A DNA stretch of 9,422 nucleotides from an uncultured Tessaracoccus sp. (GCF_947286155.1 NZ_CAMYPD010000068.1:1-9422), one strand, 5' to 3'. Positions 1 to 6,764 are shown, counted from the stretch's first letter. Notes: a model not told the origin generated them from the sequence alone. Translations and numbers: made by a program.

Positions 1-3
1 GAA

Positions 4-89
4 CAGGTGTCACCTGATTCCGCGCGGCGAGGCGTCGTCGGGAGGCAGGTGACACCTGATCCGCTCTGTTGCCGCACAGGTTGCACCTG
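4..89. repeat. Three 13-bp palindromic repeats, CAGGTGNCACCTG type
   Basis: Copies are CAGGTGTCACCTG at 4-16, CAGGTGACACCTG at 46-58 and CAGGTTGCACCTG at 77-89. The first two are perfect dyads around one central base, and each is followed by GAT; the third has one mismatch in the dyad. Start-to-start spacings are 42 and 31 bases, close to four and three turns of B-DNA, so a bound dimer would face the same side of the helix at each site. They lie upstream of the leaderless promoter of the sugar-phosphorylase operon. A regulator-binding array is the simplest reading; a dispersed extragenic palindrome family is the alternative. I do not recognise a known regulator for this motif. Confidence 0.6.
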
Positions 90-151
90 CCTGGGCGGCG
101 GGCACCGCGCCGGCGGGACGACGACCCGGTCGCGTTGCAGAAAGGAGCCAC

Positions 152-163
152 TAGGCTGGCGGT
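152..163 (+). promoter_or_regulatory. -10 element of a leaderless promoter for the HAD/GH65 operon
   Basis: TAGGCT at 152-157 fits the actinobacterial TANNNT -10 pattern and ends six bases before the ATG at 164, so transcription should start at or next to the start codon. The purine run AAAGGAG at 141-147 lies 16 bases from the ATG, too far to act as a ribosome binding site. No convincing -35 hexamer is seen at the usual spacing; TTGCAG at 135-140 is only 11 bases from the -10. The same hexamer and spacing recur on the minus strand before the kinase gene. Confidence 0.5.
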
Positions 164-868
164 ATGGATTGGAGCGCACACGAAGCTGCACTGTTCGACC
201 TCGACGGGGTCATCACCCCCACCGCTGAGATTCACATGCAAGCGTGGAGCGAAATGTTCAATGCATTCCTCGACGCCGACCAGCCCCGATATACCGACGA
301 CGACTACTTCCGCTTCGTGGATGGCAAGCCCCGCTACGACGGGGTCCGCGACTTCCTCGCCTCACGCGGCATCATCCTTCCCGACGGCGACCCCACCGAC
401 GAGCCCGACGCGCGCACGGTCTGCGGCTTGGGGAACCGCAAGAACGAGCAGTTCAACCTCATCATCGAACGCGACGGCATCGCCCCGTACCCCGGCTCCA
501 AGCGGCTCATCGAAACTCTGGCCGAGCAGGGCCTCAAGCTGGCAGTCGTGTCCAGCTCGAAGAACGCCCCGGCCGTGCTGCGGGCCGCGAAGATGGACCA
601 CCTCTTCGAGGTGATCGTCGACGGTAACGTCGCCGTCCGCGAGCACATCCCAGGCAAACCGGCCCCCGACATGTTCCGGCGCGCCGCCGAGCTCCTGCAG
701 GCCGACGAGCGCCGCTGCGTCGTGCTCGAAGACGCCATCTCCGGCGTGCAAGCGGGCGTGGCGGGCGACTTCGCGCTCGTCGTCGGCGTCGACCGCGGGG
801 TCGGCCCCGACGAGTTGCGCAAGGCTGGCGCTGACATCGTTGTGGAAGATCTTGAGGAGCTGCTGTGA
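164..868 (+). CDS. pgmB: HAD-superfamily beta-phosphoglucomutase
   Basis: A 234-residue cytosolic enzyme expected to interconvert beta-glucose-1-phosphate and glucose-6-phosphate. HAD motif I is FDLDGV, with nucleophile Asp12 and acid/base Asp14. Motif II is SSSKN at 130-134, matching the Ser-x-Ser-Lys-Asn signature of beta-phosphoglucomutases. Motif III is Lys165 in GKPAPDMF and motif IV is Glu189-Asp190 in VLEDAISG. His24, in TAEIH, matches the hinge histidine of the Lactococcus enzyme. A helical cap lies between motifs I and II at roughly residues 20-100. The gene starts a tight operon and overlaps the GH65 phosphorylase by four bases (GTGA); that phosphorylase makes the mutase substrate, which strongly supports the call over a generic HAD phosphatase. 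The ATG is chosen because it follows a -10 element at leaderless spacing. Confidence 0.88.
   Translation: MDWSAHEAALFDLDGVITPTAEIHMQAWSEMFNAFLDADQPRYTDDDYFRFVDGKPRYDGVRDFLASRGIILPDGDPTDEPDARTVCGLGNRKNEQFNLIIERDGIAPYPGSKRLIETLAEQGLKLAVVSSSKNAPAVLRAAKMDHLFEVIVDGNVAVREHIPGKPAPDMFRRAAELLQADERRCVVLEDAISGVQAGVAGDFALVVGVDRGVGPDELRKAGADIVVEDLEELL
854..859 (+). promoter_or_regulatory. Ribosome binding site deciding the GTG start of the GH65 gene
   Basis: GAGGAG at 854-859 lies inside the end of the mutase gene, five bases before the GTG at 865. Because the mutase stop TGA overlaps this start as GTGA, the phosphorylase is probably translated by coupling or re-initiation. Confidence 0.6.
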
Positions 869-3348
869 TCCGGGGTATTAGCACCGACCCTCTGAACCGC
901 ACGCGCTTCCCGGTCGAGCCGTGGCGCTTCGTCGAGCGTGAATATAACTCCGCCGACCTTGGCACGACGGAAACGCTGTTCGCCGTCGGCAACGGCTTCC
1001 TGGGCATGCGCGGCAACCCGGGGGAAGGCCGCCCGTCGTACGCGCACGGCACGTTCGTCAACGCCTTCCACGAAACCTGGCCCATCCACCACGCCGAGGC
1101 CGCCTTCGGGTTCGCTGAAACCGGCCAGACCATTATCAACGCCCCTGACTCGAAGGTCATCAAGATCTACGTCGACGGCGAGCCCCTCACACTGAGCATC
1201 TCCGACCTGGAGCATTACGAGCGCGCACTCGATTTCCGCGCGGGTCGACTCACCCGCGACATCATCTGGCGCACGCCTGCGGGTAAGCGGGTGCGGATCC
1301 GCTCGTCGCGGATGGTGTCGTTCACCGACCGCTCGATCGCGCTGTTCGACTTGGAGGTGGAGCTGCTCGACGGCGACGCGCCCATCGTGCTCAGCTCCCA
1401 GATCGTGAACCGTCAAGATGGCGGCTCAGACTACTACTCGCCCTCCGAATCGAAGGAGGGCTTTGACCCCCGTCGCGCCTCGGGCTTCGGCTGGCGGGTG
1501 CTGGAGCCGCAGCTGCAGTGGTCGGACGACACCCGGATGCTGCTCGGCTTCCGGGCCGCGCACTCCGGCATGACGTGCCTCGTCGGCGCCGATCACCACT
1601 TCGAGACGGACAACCCCTACGAGGTCGACACCCATATCGACCCCGACGTCGCCAAGGCGGTGTTCCGCGTCGAGGCCAAGCAGGGCAAGCCCGTCCGGCT
1701 GCGCAAGGCCGTGGCGTATCACACGTCGCGAGGCGTCGTCGTGCCGGAGCTGGCCGACCGCGCGAACCGCAACCTCGACCGCGTCCGCGACCTCGGGTTT
1801 GAGCACTTCGAGCAGCAGCAGCGCGCCTGGCTCGACGAGTTTTGGGCCAACTCTGACGTCGAAATCGGCGGGCGCCCAGCCATCCAGCAGGCCGTGCGTT
1901 GGTGCCTCTTCCAGCTCGCGCAGGCCACTGCCCGCAGCGACCAACTCGGCATCGCAGCGAAGGGCGTCACCGGCTCTGGCTACGAGGGGCACTACTTCTG
2001 GGACACCGAGATCTACCTCGTCCCGTTCCTCATCTACACCAACCCCAACGTCGCAAGGAACGCGCTGCGAATGCGCGTCAACATGCTCCCGCAGGCCCGC
2101 GAGCGCGCGTCGGTGATGTCGTTGCGCGGCGCGCTGTTCCCATGGCGCACCATCAACGGCGAGGAAGCGTCGGCCTACTACGCGGCCGGCACGGCGCAGT
2201 TCCACATCGACGCCGACGTCGCCTACGCCTTCACCAAATACGGGGCCATGACCGGCGACAACCAGTTCCTCTATCGCGACGGTGTGGCCGTCCTCGTGGA
2301 AACCGCACGCATGTGGGCCGACCTGGGCTTTTGGCGCACCGACGCCGACGGCACCGAGCGCTTCCACATCCACGGCGTGACGGGCCCCGACGAGTACACC
2401 GCCGTGGTGAACAACAACTTCTTCACCAACGTGATGGCCAGGGCCAATCTGCGCAACGCGGTGCGGCTGCTCGAGGAGATGGCGGCCAACGACCAGGCGG
2501 CGTTCGAGCGCGCCGCGGAGGCGCTGGAGTTCACGCAGGACGAGGTCGAATCGTGGCGTCGCGCGGCGGACGGCATGGTGATTCTCCACGACGAGAACCT
2601 CGGCATTCACCCGCAGGACGAGAAGTTCCTCCAGTCGGAGATGTGGGATCTCGAGAACACTCCCGACGAGAAACGCCCGCTGCTGCTGCACTTCCATCCG
2701 CTCGTCATCTACCGTTTCCAGGTGCTGAAGCAGGCCGACGCGGTGCTCGCCCTGTTCCTGCAGGGCGACGAGTTCACCGCCGAGGAGAAGCGCTCGGACT
2801 TCGAGTACTACGACCCGATCACGACGGGCGACTCGACGCTGTCGGGCGTCGTGCAGTCGGTGATGGCCGCTGAGGTGGGCTATCAGGAGATGGCCATGGA
2901 CTACTTCCTCTCCGGCCTCTACGTCGACCTCGCGGATCTCCACTCGAACGCCCGCGACGGCGTGCACATCGCGTCCACCGGTGGCGTGTGGAATGCGCTG
3001 ATCTACGGCTTCGGCGGCATGCGCGACCATGGCGGCAACCTCACCTTCGACCCCCGCCTGCCGAAGGATTGGCAGTCGCTCGGCTTCCAGCTGCAGGTGC
3101 GCGGGTCGAAGATGAAGGTCAACCTGACAAGGGCGAGCATCACGTTCGAGGTGGTGGATGGAGGCCCCGTGGAGCTGTCAGTGCGAGGCAAGCCCGTCAC
3201 GGTGCAGCCGGGTGAGGTCAGTTCCGTCGTGCTCGACGGGCACGGGCCCCAGTTGCCGACGCTGCACGGCACGCACCCTGTCGTCGGGCACCGTCGTGCG
3301 GACGGCTCCGTCATCCAGGCGGTGGTGCCGGAAGCGGGCGAAGATTGA
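865..3348 (+). CDS. Glycoside hydrolase family 65 phosphorylase (maltose/trehalose/kojibiose type)
   Basis: An 827-residue cytosolic enzyme with typical GH65 length and order: N-terminal beta-sandwich (about 1-290), linker helices (about 295-330), (alpha/alpha)6 barrel (about 335-720) and a small C-terminal beta domain. The conserved GYEGHYFWDTE segment is at 372-382. The catalytic acid is Glu510 in HGVTGPDEYT. KQAD at 622-625, the DSTLS segment at 656-660 and His701 in HIASTGG correspond to sugar- and phosphate-binding regions of known GH65 phosphorylases. The enzyme should carry out inverting phosphorolysis of an alpha-glucosyl disaccharide, releasing glucose and beta-glucose-1-phosphate. 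The adjacent beta-phosphoglucomutase argues for a phosphorylase rather than a hydrolase. Which disaccharide is used cannot be read from motifs alone. It starts with GTG inside the mutase stop and its own stop overlaps the next start (TTGA), so it is the middle gene of an operon. Confidence 0.9.
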   Translation: MIRGISTDPLNRTRFPVEPWRFVEREYNSADLGTTETLFAVGNGFLGMRGNPGEGRPSYAHGTFVNAFHETWPIHHAEAAFGFAETGQTIINAPDSKVIKIYVDGEPLTLSISDLEHYERALDFRAGRLTRDIIWRTPAGKRVRIRSSRMVSFTDRSIALFDLEVELLDGDAPIVLSSQIVNRQDGGSDYYSPSESKEGFDPRRASGFGWRVLEPQLQWSDDTRMLLGFRAAHSGMTCLVGADHHFETDNPYEVDTHIDPDVAKAVFRVEAKQGKPVRLRKAVAYHTSRGVVVPELADRANRNLDRVRDLGFEHFEQQQRAWLDEFWANSDVEIGGRPAIQQAVRWCLFQLAQATARSDQLGIAAKGVTGSGYEGHYFWDTEIYLVPFLIYTNPNVARNALRMRVNMLPQARERASVMSLRGALFPWRTINGEEASAYYAAGTAQFHIDADVAYAFTKYGAMTGDNQFLYRDGVAVLVETARMWADLGFWRTDADGTERFHIHGVTGPDEYTAVVNNNFFTNVMARANLRNAVRLLEEMAANDQAAFERAAEALEFTQDEVESWRRAADGMVILHDENLGIHPQDEKFLQSEMWDLENTPDEKRPLLLHFHPLVIYRFQVLKQADAVLALFLQGDEFTAEEKRSDFEYYDPITTGDSTLSGVVQSVMAAEVGYQEMAMDYFLSGLYVDLADLHSNARDGVHIASTGGVWNALIYGFGGMRDHGGNLTFDPRLPKDWQSLGFQLQVRGSKMKVNLTRASITFEVVDGGPVELSVRGKPVTVQPGEVSSVVLDGHGPQLPTLHGTHPVVGHRRADGSVIQAVVPEAGED

Positions 3349-4511
3349 TCCACGTCCACGGGCTCGATGCCGAGCTGCTTGTTCCCGACGAGTGGCGCGA
3401 GGTTTCCGCGGAGATCGGGCGACGGTGGGAGCACCCGTCGGGACTGACGCTCGTCGCGAAGTTCCACGACGGTGACCGCGCGCGCATCGAGGTGTCGGTG
3501 CTTTCTGCCGACTCCGTCGCGATGGCTCCAGCGCCGCGCGCCACGGTGACCTCTGCGCACTACCTCATCGGCTGGCTGGGCGGTGCCAGCGCTGAAATCA
3601 CTGCTCCGACGGCTGACGGCCCCGTCTTCGCGCAGCAGCGCCGCGGGTTTGCCGTCGGGAATCTGGAATCCATGAGCCTGTTTCCTGAGCCGCTCGTGGT
3701 AGCGCCGGGGCATCCGCACACGTCGGTGTGGGTGGTCGAACAACTAGCCGGCGACATGTTCCAGCTTCCTCCCGAGCCCGACTGGTTGCCCGCGCGCAGG
3801 CACGTGCCCTACGGAGATGAGTTGACGCTGCGGTTGCCCGACGCGGTGGTCACGGGGGTGGACGCCGTCGCTCACGACGATAGGCACGAGCTCGTGGGAG
3901 AGCCGGGGCTGCACACCGTCGAAGTGGGCGACATGGCGGGCATCTCGCGCCTCGAGGTGGGCTGGCACCGCGATTGGGACGAGCTCGTGGAGGGGGCCCG
4001 GAGCGGGGCGCCCGACGACCTGTGGTGCTACCTCACCACGCTCACCCGCGAACCCGACGTCGACGAGCTGGCACCCCGGCTCGCACGAGCCCTCGAGACG
4101 CCGACGCTGTGGGCCGCACTCGCCGCCGCGCACACCGTCGGTATGGGATTGACAAGCCACGACGACGCCCTCACGGCAGCGGGAGCGGTGTTGCCCACCG
4201 CGGATGTGGCCACGATGGTGGCGCTGGTCAGCCGGGGGCTTGCGACGGTGGACTCACTCGTCGGCGTCAAACTCGGCCAGGTGGCCTACGACGGGCTGCT
4301 GCAATTCGGGCTCGGGCGCGTGATGTCCGACTACCCAGACGGCGCCGAGCGGCATCTCGTGCCGGTCTGGTTGTGGCTGGCAGGCATGGGGGAGAGCGAG
4401 GCCGCGGCGCGGATCGGCGGCATGGTCGGGCTGGCGCAGGCGCGCGCGCTGTGCCGGGCATCGGACACGCTCGACGCCGAGGCGGTGGCGTGGCTGTCGC
4501 TCAGCGGCTGA
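3345..4511 (+). CDS. Uncharacterised protein, third gene of the phosphorylase operon
   Basis: A 388-residue protein I do not recognise. It has no signal peptide or clear membrane segment and is acidic, so probably cytosolic. Residues about 1-205 are rich in short alternating hydrophobic stretches (for example LTLVAKFHD and RIEVSVLS), suggesting a beta-rich N-terminal domain. Residues about 210-388 look helical and Ala/Leu-rich (for example LARALETPTLWAALAAAH), possibly a repeat-like helical bundle. The TTG start overlaps the GH65 stop as TTGA, with only a weak purine stretch (GGGCGAAGA) upstream; no better in-frame ATG or GTG lies nearby, and the tight overlap supports the start. Its position implies a role linked to disaccharide phosphorolysis, such as an accessory, scaffold or regulatory partner, but no function can be assigned. 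The reading frame is open throughout with codon use like its neighbours. Confidence 0.8.
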   Translation: MIHVHGLDAELLVPDEWREVSAEIGRRWEHPSGLTLVAKFHDGDRARIEVSVLSADSVAMAPAPRATVTSAHYLIGWLGGASAEITAPTADGPVFAQQRRGFAVGNLESMSLFPEPLVVAPGHPHTSVWVVEQLAGDMFQLPPEPDWLPARRHVPYGDELTLRLPDAVVTGVDAVAHDDRHELVGEPGLHTVEVGDMAGISRLEVGWHRDWDELVEGARSGAPDDLWCYLTTLTREPDVDELAPRLARALETPTLWAALAAAHTVGMGLTSHDDALTAAGAVLPTADVATMVALVSRGLATVDSLVGVKLGQVAYDGLLQFGLGRVMSDYPDGAERHLVPVWLWLAGMGESEAAARIGGMVGLAQARALCRASDTLDAEAVAWLSLSG

Positions 4512-4524
4512 CCAGCGTCAGTTG

Positions 4525-4536
4525 TCTCGCGCGAGA
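4525..4536. promoter_or_regulatory. 12-bp perfect palindrome in the -35 region of the hydrolase promoter
   Basis: TCTCGCGCGAGA is a perfect dyad centred between 4530 and 4531. It ends 17 bases before the -10 hexamer at 4554 and so covers the position where -35 contacts would fall. An operator is possible, but a 12-bp GC-rich palindrome can occur by chance in DNA of this composition. A short CTGAC-CAGC-GTCAG hairpin at 4508-4521, over the upstream stop codon, could be a weak terminator. Confidence 0.25.
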
Positions 4537-4553
4537 GGTTTCGAACGCCGGCG

Positions 4554-4566
4554 TAGGATGGCCGGC
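4554..4566 (+). promoter_or_regulatory. -10 element of a leaderless promoter for the alpha/beta hydrolase
   Basis: TAGGAT at 4554-4559 is followed by seven bases and then the ATG at 4567. No Shine-Dalgarno sequence lies between them. This placement favours 4567 over the in-frame upstream TTG at 4522 and the in-frame ATG at 4558, which lies within the hexamer. Confidence 0.5.
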
Positions 4567-5280
4567 ATGGTGAAACCGCTCGTCGTGTTGGTGCACGGCA
4601 CGCACGAATCGAAAGCGGAGTGGGACGGCTACGACGCGCTCCTCCCCGACGTGGAGGTCCTCGCGATCGACCTCCCCGGCCACGGCGATGCCGCACATCA
4701 ACGCTGCACGCGCAGTAACGTCCTCGCCGCGTTCGAGGACGCGCTCGCGCAGGCCGAGCCTGGTCAGCCCGTGGTGCTGGTGGGGCACAGTCTGGGCGGT
4801 TACTTCTCTGCGCTGTACGCCAACTACCTGGCCGACGAGGGCCGGGACGACCTCTCCGCGCTCGTGCTCGTGGGCACCACGGCAGACCCGTCGAGCCTCA
4901 TCGCGCTCGGCTACAAGGGGTTTTTGTGGTTGATGTCCGCCCTCGGGGTGCAGCGCATGACCACCATCTCGAACGCCTTCTACCGGCTGATCGGCAACAG
5001 GGGCGAGCTGCCCGGCCAGGAGTCGTACCAAGCCCTCGCCGACGGGTGGCGCGTCGTGTTCGACGAATGCGGCCCGGCCAATCTACGCGACGTCCAGTGC
5101 CCCGTCGTGCTTGTGAATGGGCAGTTCGACCAGATGCGCGTGCACGCCAAGCGGTACGCCAACCAGGCGTCGCATGTGTCGGCGCACGTAGTGCGCGGAG
5201 CCACCCACCAGTTGCCCAAGACGCACCCGGCGAAGCTGGCGGCGATCATCGACGGCGCCGTCGCCGAGGTGCGTAACTGA
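4567..5280 (+). CDS. Alpha/beta-fold hydrolase
   Basis: A 237-residue single-domain alpha/beta hydrolase with no signal peptide, so cytosolic. The catalytic triad is visible: Ser75 in the nucleophile elbow GHSLGG, Asp188 in NGQFDQM and His214 in GATHQL. The oxyanion loop is the His10-Gly11 of VLVHG. A cap region of roughly residues 105-170 contains a hydrophobic stretch (LGYKGFLWLMSALGV), fitting a small hydrophobic substrate. The substrate, ester or otherwise, cannot be predicted; haloalkane dehalogenase is unlikely because the nucleophile is Ser, not Asp. The gene has its own leaderless-type promoter 55 bases after the preceding operon and converges on the kinase gene with six bases between stop codons. 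Starting at 4522 instead would add an Arg-rich 15-residue N-terminus that looks non-native. Confidence 0.85.
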   Translation: MVKPLVVLVHGTHESKAEWDGYDALLPDVEVLAIDLPGHGDAAHQRCTRSNVLAAFEDALAQAEPGQPVVLVGHSLGGYFSALYANYLADEGRDDLSALVLVGTTADPSSLIALGYKGFLWLMSALGVQRMTTISNAFYRLIGNRGELPGQESYQALADGWRVVFDECGPANLRDVQCPVVLVNGQFDQMRVHAKRYANQASHVSAHVVRGATHQLPKTHPAKLAAIIDGAVAEVRN

Positions 5281-5296
5281 GCGACGTTACGTCACC
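5268..5296. terminator. Possible bidirectional terminator hairpin between convergent genes
   Basis: GGTGCGTAAC at 5268-5277 pairs with GTTACG-T-CACC at 5286-5296, a ten-base-pair stem with one bulged T and an eight-base loop. It spans the stop codons of both the hydrolase (TGA, 5278-5280) and the kinase (TAA on the minus strand, 5289-5287), leaving no other intergenic space. There is no U-tract on either side, as is common in high-G+C actinobacteria, so termination activity is inferred from position and symmetry only. Confidence 0.4.
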
Positions 5297-6285
5297 AGCA
5301 GCAGCACCAGCGCCACCGCGAGGAGCACGACACCCGTACCGATCACGATCAGTGGACCCTTCGACGCGGGCTTGGTGGGCGCCGGCCGCAGCACGACGGT
5401 GGGTTCCGAAGGCGGTTCGGGTGACTGCACCGGCGTGGGGTCCGGGTCGTCGGGTGCGAGCTGGTCGAACACCTCGAAGGGTTCCCCGTTCGCGACGGTG
5501 TACCCCGCGCGGTGCGCGACCTCGGCGAGGCTTCGTCGGGCCTCCTGGGCGGCATCGATGCGGGCCTCAGGGTTTTCGCTGGTGAGCCCGAGAACGGTGC
5601 GCTGCAGCGGAGGGGGTAGCGGCTGGGAGGTGATGCGCTGCCGGGCCTCAGCGAGCACGTCGACGGATTTCGCCTCGGGGTGCAGCATGCGTAGCGCGAC
5701 GATGCCTGCGGCGTAGAGGTCCGCCGAGGATGCGGGCGCGGCACCGTCGAGCGCCTCGGGCGGAACGTAGCCGGGGGTGCCGTGGATGAACCCGACCGCG
5801 GTGAAGCGGGGATCGTCAGTGCGCAGGGCCGTGCCGAAATCGCCCAGCCTCAGGTGGGGGCGACCGGTGCCGGTGGGTTCGAGCAGGATGTTCGCGGGCT
5901 TCACGTCGCGGTGAATCCAGCCCGCATCGTGCACGTGCGCGATCCCGTCGAGCAGCTGGTAGAGGCAGGTGGCGACGAGTTCTGGCGAGAATGCGCCGTG
6001 GTCGCTGAGCGCCGACTCGAGGGTGCCACCGCGCACGAGCGGCATGGCGATGGCGACGTCGTCGTCCTCCGCAGCCCAACCGTATGGCGTAGCCAGATGA
6101 GGGTGGTCCAGTTGTATGCCCTGTTCACGCACGAACCGCAGCAGCTCCCCGGAGTCTTTCTGGCGGAGCACCTTGGCCGCGCACTCGGAGTTTCGCCGAC
6201 GATCTACCGCGCGCCAGATCGACCCCGTCGCGCCCGACGCGATGTGCTCGAGCAGTTCGAATCGTCCTGCAATTACCTGACCCAC
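5287..6285 (-). CDS. Ser/Thr protein kinase, C-terminal tail-anchored
   Basis: A 332-residue Hanks-type kinase. Catalytic landmarks are present: a glycine-rich loop of reduced glycine content (SGATGS, 17-22), Lys38 in CAAK, HRDVKPAN (Asp127, Lys129, Asn132), DFG at 149-151, GTPGY plus PPE at 169-177 in place of the APE motif, and Arg242. It should therefore be active. A Pro-rich juxtamembrane linker (about 275-308) leads to one transmembrane helix at 310-332 that ends the protein; there is no PASTA or other extracytoplasmic sensor domain. The kinase would sit on the inner face of the membrane. It follows the HTH gene on the same strand with nine bases between stop and start. The GTG start is chosen from the conserved GRFELLEHIASGATGS spacing and the -10 element six bases upstream. 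Neighbours suggest the HTH protein as a possible substrate. Confidence 0.92.
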   Translation of the reverse strand: MGQVIAGRFELLEHIASGATGSIWRAVDRRRNSECAAKVLRQKDSGELLRFVREQGIQLDHPHLATPYGWAAEDDDVAIAMPLVRGGTLESALSDHGAFSPELVATCLYQLLDGIAHVHDAGWIHRDVKPANILLEPTGTGRPHLRLGDFGTALRTDDPRFTAVGFIHGTPGYVPPEALDGAAPASSADLYAAGIVALRMLHPEAKSVDVLAEARQRITSQPLPPPLQRTVLGLTSENPEARIDAAQEARRSLAEVAHRAGYTVANGEPFEVFDQLAPDDPDPTPVQSPEPPSEPTVVLRPAPTKPASKGPLIVIGTGVVLLAVALVLLLVT

Positions 6286-6297
6286 CGCTCCAGCCTA
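6286..6297 (-). promoter_or_regulatory. -10 element for the kinase, overlapping the upstream stop codon
   Basis: On the minus strand TAGGCT (6297 to 6292) is followed by six bases and the GTG at 6285, the same hexamer and spacing as upstream of the gene at 164. Its first three bases are the TAG stop of the HTH gene. GGAG at 6291-6288 is only two bases from the GTG, too close for normal ribosome binding. The kinase may thus be made from its own leaderless transcript as well as by read-through from the HTH gene. Confidence 0.45.
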
Positions 6298-6729
6298 GAG
6301 CTTGTTCGACGCCTGGCTCGACTTCAACAGCGCAGAAGCCAAGCGCGTCGCACCGAGCGACTGCGCAAACTCGGCTGTGGCGCGCAGCTGGTCTGGCGTG
6401 GCGAGCGACGAGAGCTCCGCGGTGGAGGGCATCGTCGTGGACTGTTGAGTGCTCAGCACCGGGGTAGAGGCGTGCACCTCGGCGAGCACCGCGGCGTGGT
6501 CGTCCTCGTCGGCGCGCATTTCCAGCATGACGAGGCGCTCGTAGACGGCGGGGTTGCCAATTTTGATGCGTTGCGCGTGGATGAGTTGTGAGAGCATGGG
6601 TGCGGAGAGGCCGAGTACGTCGGCCAGGCCGCGCTGCGTGAGCGCATAGGTGTTCATCACTGCGCCGAAGCGTTCTGCCAGGGTGCTGCCGTAGAGTGCG
6701 CGTTGTTGGTCCGCTCGTGAGTTGCTCAT
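6295..6729 (-). CDS. Helix-turn-helix DNA-binding regulator (XRE-like)
   Basis: A 144-residue protein. Residues about 30-56 form an HTH of Cro/C1 type (LTQRGLADVLGLSAPMLSQL), with the recognition helix near 42-50. The C-terminal half has a Ser/Thr-rich linker (88-112, including STPVLSTQQSTTMPST) and a final helical segment (TPDQLRATAEFAQSLGATRLASALLK), which may dimerise. The ATG at 6729 is preferred over the in-frame TTG at 6789 because the longer form would be translated through both operators and because a -10-like hexamer lies six bases before 6729. It lies directly upstream of the kinase and diverges from the vWA gene, with two matching dyads between them, so autoregulation plus control of the vWA gene is likely. 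The Ser/Thr-rich linker could be a kinase target; that is inference. Confidence 0.85.
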   Translation of the reverse strand: MSNSRADQQRALYGSTLAERFGAVMNTYALTQRGLADVLGLSAPMLSQLIHAQRIKIGNPAVYERLVMLEMRADEDDHAAVLAEVHASTPVLSTQQSTTMPSTAELSSLATPDQLRATAEFAQSLGATRLASALLKSSQASNKL

Positions 6730-6735
6730 GGGCCC

Positions 6736-6762
6736 ATTCTGCCAGATCGTTTGCATTCGCAA
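6736..6762 (-). promoter_or_regulatory. Promoter of the HTH-kinase transcript
   Basis: On the minus strand CAGAAT (6741 to 6736) lies six bases before the ATG at 6729, leaderless spacing with no Shine-Dalgarno sequence. A -35-like TTGCGA (6762 to 6757) precedes it by 15 bases and lies entirely inside operator 1. The -10 departs from TANNNT at its first base, so this is a moderate call. Confidence 0.4.
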
Positions 6763-6764
6763 AC
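6749..6764. promoter_or_regulatory. Operator 1 in the divergent HTH/vWA intergenic region
   Basis: GTTTGC-ATTC-GCAAAC is a perfect 6-4-6 dyad. It overlaps the putative -35 elements of both directions: TTGCAT at 6751-6756 for the vWA gene and TTGCGA (6762 to 6757) for the HTH gene. Binding here would be expected to repress both. The adjacent HTH protein is the natural candidate ligand. Confidence 0.6.

Noticed and set aside
4..89. CRISPR array from the three short repeats
   Set aside because: Repeats are only 13 bp, unequal in spacing (29 and 18 bases between copies) and without cas genes nearby; they are better read as palindromic protein-binding sites.
334..1416. 360-codon open frame on the minus strand opposite the mutase and GH65 genes
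   Set aside because: It spans the junction of two well-supported plus-strand genes and has low-complexity Arg/Ser-rich composition, so it is a shadow frame.
1426..3030. 534-codon open frame on the minus strand opposite the GH65 gene
   Set aside because: It lies wholly antisense to a gene with clear GH65 motifs; long antisense frames are expected from biased third positions in high-G+C DNA. The translation is His/Val/Arg-rich with no recognisable domain.
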